Source of the DNA: Salvia splendens
Taxonomy: Eukaryota; Streptophyta; Magnoliopsida; Lamiales; Lamiaceae
Reading direction: 5' to 3'
Length of the DNA: 64,000 nt
Assembly: GCF_004379255.2 (NCBI RefSeq)
Contig: NC_056035.1
Span: 16,885,902 to 16,949,901 of the forward strand
The translations under genes and the position numbers were made by a program. The notes beneath the pieces were generated by a model. That model made no database searches, was not told where the DNA came from, and was given only the letters and a program-made list of their open reading frames with translations. Of the stretch, positions 59,527-64,000 are shown piece after piece. Numbering within the stretch: position 1 is the stretch's first letter; each line of letters starts with the position of its first letter.

Positions 59527-62500
59527 TTACTCCCTCTTCGATTTCTTCCTACTTCCACTTCCCTTTGTACTAACAACCTCAGGAGGATGAACTTCAATAT
59601 TGTTCGGGACATGTGAGCCATAGAAGTTCTCAATCATTGCTCTCTTCTGTGTGGAAGACAGAACAACATTTTCGCCAAGAAGCTGCTTCCTACCTTCTTC
59701 AATAATTGCAGCGAATGCATTGATTTGATCAATGTTCCCTTCAATGCTTTGTGCTGTTTCAATGAATAATCCGTACAAGTTTTTAAATGCAATCTTCTTC
59801 TTGTCCACAGCAAGGTGTATTTCTTGATCATCACAAAAACCTCCATGTATTGGCTTCACAAACTGTGACTTCAACCATCTTCCTCCATGCAACTTCTCAG
59901 GTATCAACTTAACAAAATTATGTTTCAACACACAAAATATATGGCTGCACAATAGACCAAGTCTTTCAAATTTTTTGCATCCACACAAATAGGTGTCATC
60001 ACCAATGGAGTAAGTCACTGTCCATGAGTTTGAATCCTTGTCCTTTATGTCATATACTTCAATATCTGTATTGGTAGACACTCCTAGAGTTGCACAAGAC
60101 AAAGAGAAACATGCATATACTATCTCTTCTTGAATTTCAGTATAAGCACTACCACTATATATCGTCGATGCATGTTTCTCGATTTCCAATCCTGTTCGCA
60201 AAATAGGTACTTTTGTTGAATCATAGTATTCAAGCTTTGCACTATTACTTCTTTGAGTCTCCAGAGCATGATTATAGTTCATATAAAATTGCATAAGGTT
60301 AGCCCGAGACTTTGAGTACCTTTTGAAGAAGTTATTCTGTGATTCAGATATAGAAGTTGTCTTTATCAACGAACTCATCGAAAAATCACGGAAAAAGGCT
60401 GGAACCCAAAATTTTCTGGATGCAAACATTGATGAAAACCAGACATTATTGGTCAGCCCATATCTTTCCATTATAGCATGCCAAGTTTCCTCAAATGCAT
60501 CAGGTTCTATCAACTCTGACCATACACATGCATTCAGTTCCTTCTTTAATTGTTCACTACCAAGCATGTTCTTTGGCAATTTGTCAGCAACTTTATTCAT
60601 AACGTGCCACATACACCACCGGTGTCTTGTATTGACAAGGACCTCCTCAACAGCAACTTTCATTCCTAAGTCTTGGTCGGTTACAATGAGTTTGGGAGCC
60701 ACACCCATACACTTTACAAATTGGTTAAATAACCATGAAAAGGAGTTGGCATTTTCCTTGGACAAAAGGCCAGCAGCAAATGTCACAGGGCGACCATGAT
60801 TATCCTTGCCCGTAAAAGGAGCAAATATCATACAGTATCTGAAATGAAAAACAATTCACTATAAGCATGCAGAAAACACATCACTCTTTTTCACAAAATA
60901 CGTCACTCTTGTTCAGTCAATACTTCACTCTTTTTCACAAAACACTTCACTCTTGTTATGATTTCAGAAAACACATCAATATAAGCATGCAGAAAAATAC
61001 ATCACTCTTTTTCACAAAACACGTCACTCTTGTTCAGACAATACTTCACTTTTTTTCACAAAACACTTCACTCTTGTTATGATTTCAGAAAACACATCAA
61101 TATAAGCATGCAGAAAAATACATCACTCTTTTTCACAAAACACATTACTCTTGTTAAGAAAACACTTCATTCTTGTTCACAAAACACTTCACTCTTTTTC
61201 AGAAACACATCACTCATGTTATGATTTCAGAAAACAATTTAACAAAAGAGTAATTAGTGTGCACATACCTGTTTGTGGAGTATGTCGTATCAAACGAAAC
61301 AATATCTCCATACAAATGGTAGTTTCTTCTGGCAGTAGGATCACACCAAAACAATCGTGTCATCCTATCCTTTGAGTTGACCTCATACTCATATGTAAAT
61401 GCACTACACAACTCCTTCTTCCTTCGCAACTCATTCAATAACATTTGTGCATCAGCTCCTTCTACATAAGCTCTAAAGTCACGTCTATAGTTGCGCACTT
61501 CTAAAACAGTACACCCTACATAATCTAATCCACCAAGCACTTCTTTAAGTAAGCTAAAACTTAAAGTTGGACCAATATTTGCATTAACACAATCGAGGAT
61601 GAATTTCTGATGGACTAAATCCAAATTACGGTTCAAATTCATAAAACGCTTATGGCGTTCCTCAACCATCTCATGATTATGGTCTTCAACGAAACTTTGT
61701 ATAACATAACCAACACCCATAATATACTTCCAAGACACTTTAGCATTACAATAGCACTTAATAGAAGAACGCTTTCGTTTCACCTCAGATTGTTTACTGT
61801 TTCTTTGCTTTGTACCTTCTCGGCTACACACCACGTAAATCCAAGTAGTGACATCTTTTTCCTTTTTCGATCCCTTTTTACGGGTGTCAAATCCAACATA
61901 TCGAGCATAATTATTGTAGAAGTCCAATGCACGATCAAGGGTCATGAAACTTTGTCCAATTTTTGGTTTCAATTCATCTGGGCATTTTGGTACGCAAACC
62001 ACTGTAAAAAACACAGCACTCTAATAATGAGATTACTGCACTCTTGTTCAGAAAAAGACTTCACTCTTGTTCACAATACACATCACTCTTATTCTGATTT
62101 TACTTCACTCTTGTTTACAAAACAAATCACTCTTATTCTCATTTTACTTCACTCTTGTTCACAAAACACTTCACTCTTATTCACAAAACACTTCACTCTT
62201 GTTCACAAAACACATCACTCTTATTCTGATTTTACTTCACTCTTATTTGCAAAACACATCACTCTTATTCTGATTTTACTTCACTCTTGGTCAGAAAACA
62301 CTTCACTCTTATTCTGATTTTACTTCACTCTTCTTCACGAAACACATCATTTAGTGGTTTACAAAACACAACAGTGAATTAAATAGTAAACAAGATATTA
62401 ATGTAAAATAAGTACTTGTTAATTCACTGATGAAGTTTTCTACAATAGTTCATGAACGCTTGAAGTTTACAATCATTTTTTCCACATCTATGTTATTGGT

Positions 62501-63373
62501 TTTCCCATATTCTTCATAATGCTTTGATGTTACTGACAAGAGTGAAGTGTTTTGTGAACAAGAGTGAAGTGTTTTGTGAACAAGAGTGAAGTAAAATGAG
62601 AATAAGAGTGAAGTGGTTTGTGAACAAGAGTGAAGTAAAATCAGAATAAGAGTGATGTGTTTTGTGAACAAGAGTGAAGTGTTTTCTGAACAAGAGTGAA
62701 GTAAAATCAGAATAAGAGTGATGTGTTTTGTGAACAAGAGTGAAGTAAAATCAGAATAAGAGTGATGTGTTTTGTGAACAAGAGTGAAGTGTTTTCTGAA
62801 CAAGAGTGAAGTGTTTTGTGAACAAGAGTGAAGTAAAATCAGAATAAGAGTGATGTAAACACATCACTCTTATTCTGAGGGCATCACTCTTGTTCACAAA
62901 ACACATCACTCATGTTAACAAAACACATCACTCTTGTTCACAAAACACATCACTCTTGTTCACAAAACACATCACTCATGTTAACAAAACACATCACTCT
63001 TGTTCACAAAACACATCACTCTTGTTCACAAAACACATCACTCTTATTCTGATTTCACTTCACTCTTATTTGCAAAACAACTGTAAATCTAACCATGTAA
63101 ACATAATACAAAGACCATACGATTTTCATAATCACTTAACATCAGTGAAACAACTATAAATCTAATCACAAAAACTACGGTTTTCATAATCACAATACAC
63201 GAAAATATTGTATATTAATAAATAGTAGGAATTGTTATAGAATTGAACAAGAGTGAAGTAATTGTTATAGAATTGAACGAATAATGATTACCTTTAGAAG
63301 TCTCAGCTTCCTCGCCCGAAGCTGATGAATCGGAATCGAAATAATCTTCGTCCGACCTCATAATTGAATCCAT
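59527..63373 (-). CDS. FAR1-related MULE transposase, three exons, 708 aa
   Basis: Exons, minus strand: 63373-63292, 62001-61269 and 60838-59527; 2127 nt in frame. An acidic start (DEDYFDSDSSASGEEAE) precedes the FAR1 DNA-binding region (about 30-130: FYNNYARYVGFDTRKKGSKK). The DDE/MULE core follows, with Asp in VSFDTTYSTN and VTDQDLG and a WCMWHVMNK helix. A SWIM zinc motif CGCKKFERLGLLCSHIF lies near residue 560. The length and order match FAR1-related-sequence (FRS5-like) proteins. It should bind element ends and catalyse transposition; domesticated relatives are light-signalling factors. The TAA at 59527 is followed in frame by a conserved zinc knuckle, so the end may be a recent truncation. 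Confidence 0.92.
60860..61245 (-). repeat. Minisatellite in FAR1-type intron 2
   Basis: The same 22-nt family read on the minus strand (sense to the transposase gene), mixed with a unit containing ATAAGCATGCAGAAAA on the plus strand that recurs about every 110 bp (60862, 60981, 61102). Confidence 0.92.
62015..62345 (-). repeat. Minisatellite in FAR1-type intron 1, proximal block
   Basis: About 14 units, sense to the minus-strand gene, ending in the copied Ulp1 tail. Confidence 0.92.
62325..62537 (-). repeat. Inverted copy of the Ulp1 terminal exon and 3' flank
   Basis: The reverse complement of 58033-58245, including the codons for SVTSKHYEEYGKTNNIDVEK and the following 3' flank. It lies within intron 1 of the transposase gene and is therefore read in Ulp1 sense in that transcript. 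Confidence 0.93.
62538..63095. repeat. Head-to-head minisatellite arrays with perfect central palindrome
   Basis: Plus-oriented units (62538-62856) meet minus-oriented units (62861-63095). The junction is an 18-bp perfect inverted repeat (TCAGAATAAGAGTGATGT at 62839-62856 and its complement at 62861-62878) around the loop AAAC. The whole block could fold into a hairpin of over 200 bp. Confidence 0.93.
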
Positions 63374-63723
63374 TGATTTGAATCACGATGATTGATTTGA
63401 ATCGCGATGAACGGATTGAATAACGAATTGAATCGCGTCGAATTGAATTCAATCGCGATTTGAATGAAGTAATAAGATTTGGAACGAAATTTGGAAAAAA
63501 ATCGGATCGCAAGTTTGGAAGGAAAGAAAAGATCGCAGATTATGGAGTAATTTGATCGCAGATTTGCATGTTTGATCGCAGATTTAAATTAAGAAAGCAA
63601 TTTCCAAAATTACCCTCAGCATATTTTCTATAATTAAAATAAATAATATTTGTTCCATTAAGATGTGTGGCTGAGATTTGTTCTCTAGTTATACACTTAA
63701 GATTAGTTATACATTGATCACTA

Positions 63724-63726
<3 letters not shown>

Positions 63727-63763
<37 letters not shown>

Positions 63764-64000
63764 ATGTATTCATTTCCTTTTTGTATCTTTTGTTCTATTG
63801 TTCTTTTTAATCCCAACCCCACGATTTTGTCATCCGACGGTTAGATTGATACCACGTGTCATTTAATAATGCAGATTTTTAGTTGAATAATGCACACCGA
63901 CTAATAATGCACCATTATAGTGTAATAATGCAGATCATCGCAGCCATCTAATTCAAGGATCCAATGGTTGTGATCTGATTGAAGCTTGAACTGAAAAGTT
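63727..64000. other. TA microsatellite and start of another probable element
   Basis: About 35 bp of (TA)n are followed by GGGATGTATTCATTTCC and AT-rich sequence with repeated AATAATGCA words. This looks like the terminal part of a further transposon running off the window. No gene. Confidence 0.5.

Larger units (their letters stand above)
52038..63726. mobile_element. Large MULE-like element (11.7 kb) with Ulp1-like and FAR1-type genes
   Basis: The left end GAGAGAGTAGTGATC and the right end (inverted) GAGTAGTGATC share about 60-80 bp, including ATAACTAGAGAACAAAT and AGCCACA. Both abut TA microsatellites, so a TATATATAT target duplication is likely but cannot be proved. Two convergent genes start 362 bp and 353 bp from the two ends. 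The minus gene encodes an almost complete FAR1/MULE/SWIM transposase, which makes this a potentially autonomous or recently autonomous element. Coupling of Ulp1-like peptidases with MULEs is known in plants (Kaonashi-type elements). The short TIRs and the shared minisatellite introns are the distinctive features here. Confidence 0.85.

Noticed and set aside
52796..63095. CRISPR-like appearance of regularly spaced short repeats
   Set aside because: Only two tail types alternate, so there are no unique spacers. This is a eukaryotic minisatellite and no cas genes are present.

Overview
The window is nuclear DNA of a flowering plant. Its genes have short GT-AG introns and plant-specific products: an F-box/PP2 protein, a GID1-like carboxylesterase and a FAR1-related transposase. 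It also holds plant-type Copia, Ty3, MULE, hAT, PIF and Stowaway elements. Gene similarity and repeat style suggest a eudicot, probably an asterid; this is inference. No prokaryotic feature, CRISPR array or complete RNA gene is present.

Host genes are few. They are mevalonate kinase (13954-16557, +, five exons), a carboxylesterase (17104-18063, +, one exon), an F-box/PP2-like protein (22622-24130, +), a glucose/ribitol-dehydrogenase-type SDR (24552-25574, -), a GPI-anchored secreted protein (35835-37032, -) and the minor-spliceosome protein U11/U12-35K (49259-51522, -, eight exons). For all six the exon lengths sum to an uninterrupted reading frame. The last intron of mevalonate kinase has the hallmarks of a U12-type intron.

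The rest is mostly nested transposons. At 1-9.7 kb a minus-strand Copia element is split in gag by a non-autonomous Ty3-type element (LTRs 2594-4210 and 5984-7600). At 19.1-20.4 kb a hAT-type element sits inside a PIF/Harbinger-type element. At 26101-33170 lies a young Copia element whose LTRs differ at one base, but whose gag is mostly deleted. From 37.3 to 48.9 kb three MULE-type elements lie side by side. One is chimeric with hAT sequence. One has been split by a Copia element that itself carries a hAT insertion. One is a deletion derivative keeping a PB1-like head, zinc-knuckle tails and an antisense GRF-type gene remnant.

The most unusual structure is an 11.7-kb MULE-like element at 52038-63726. 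Two multi-exon genes start about 360 bp inside each end and read inward: a Ulp1-like (C48) cysteine peptidase gene on + and a FAR1/MULE transposase gene on -. Most long non-coding stretches of both genes are packed with a modular 22-nt minisatellite. It has an 11-nt head (AAGAGTGAAGT or AAGAGTGATGT) followed by one of two 11-nt tails (GTTTTGTGAAC or AAAATCAGAAT). Nearly all blocks lie in the sense orientation of the gene that contains them. Copied exon sequence, a 555-bp tandem duplication and an 18-bp perfect palindrome add to this architecture.
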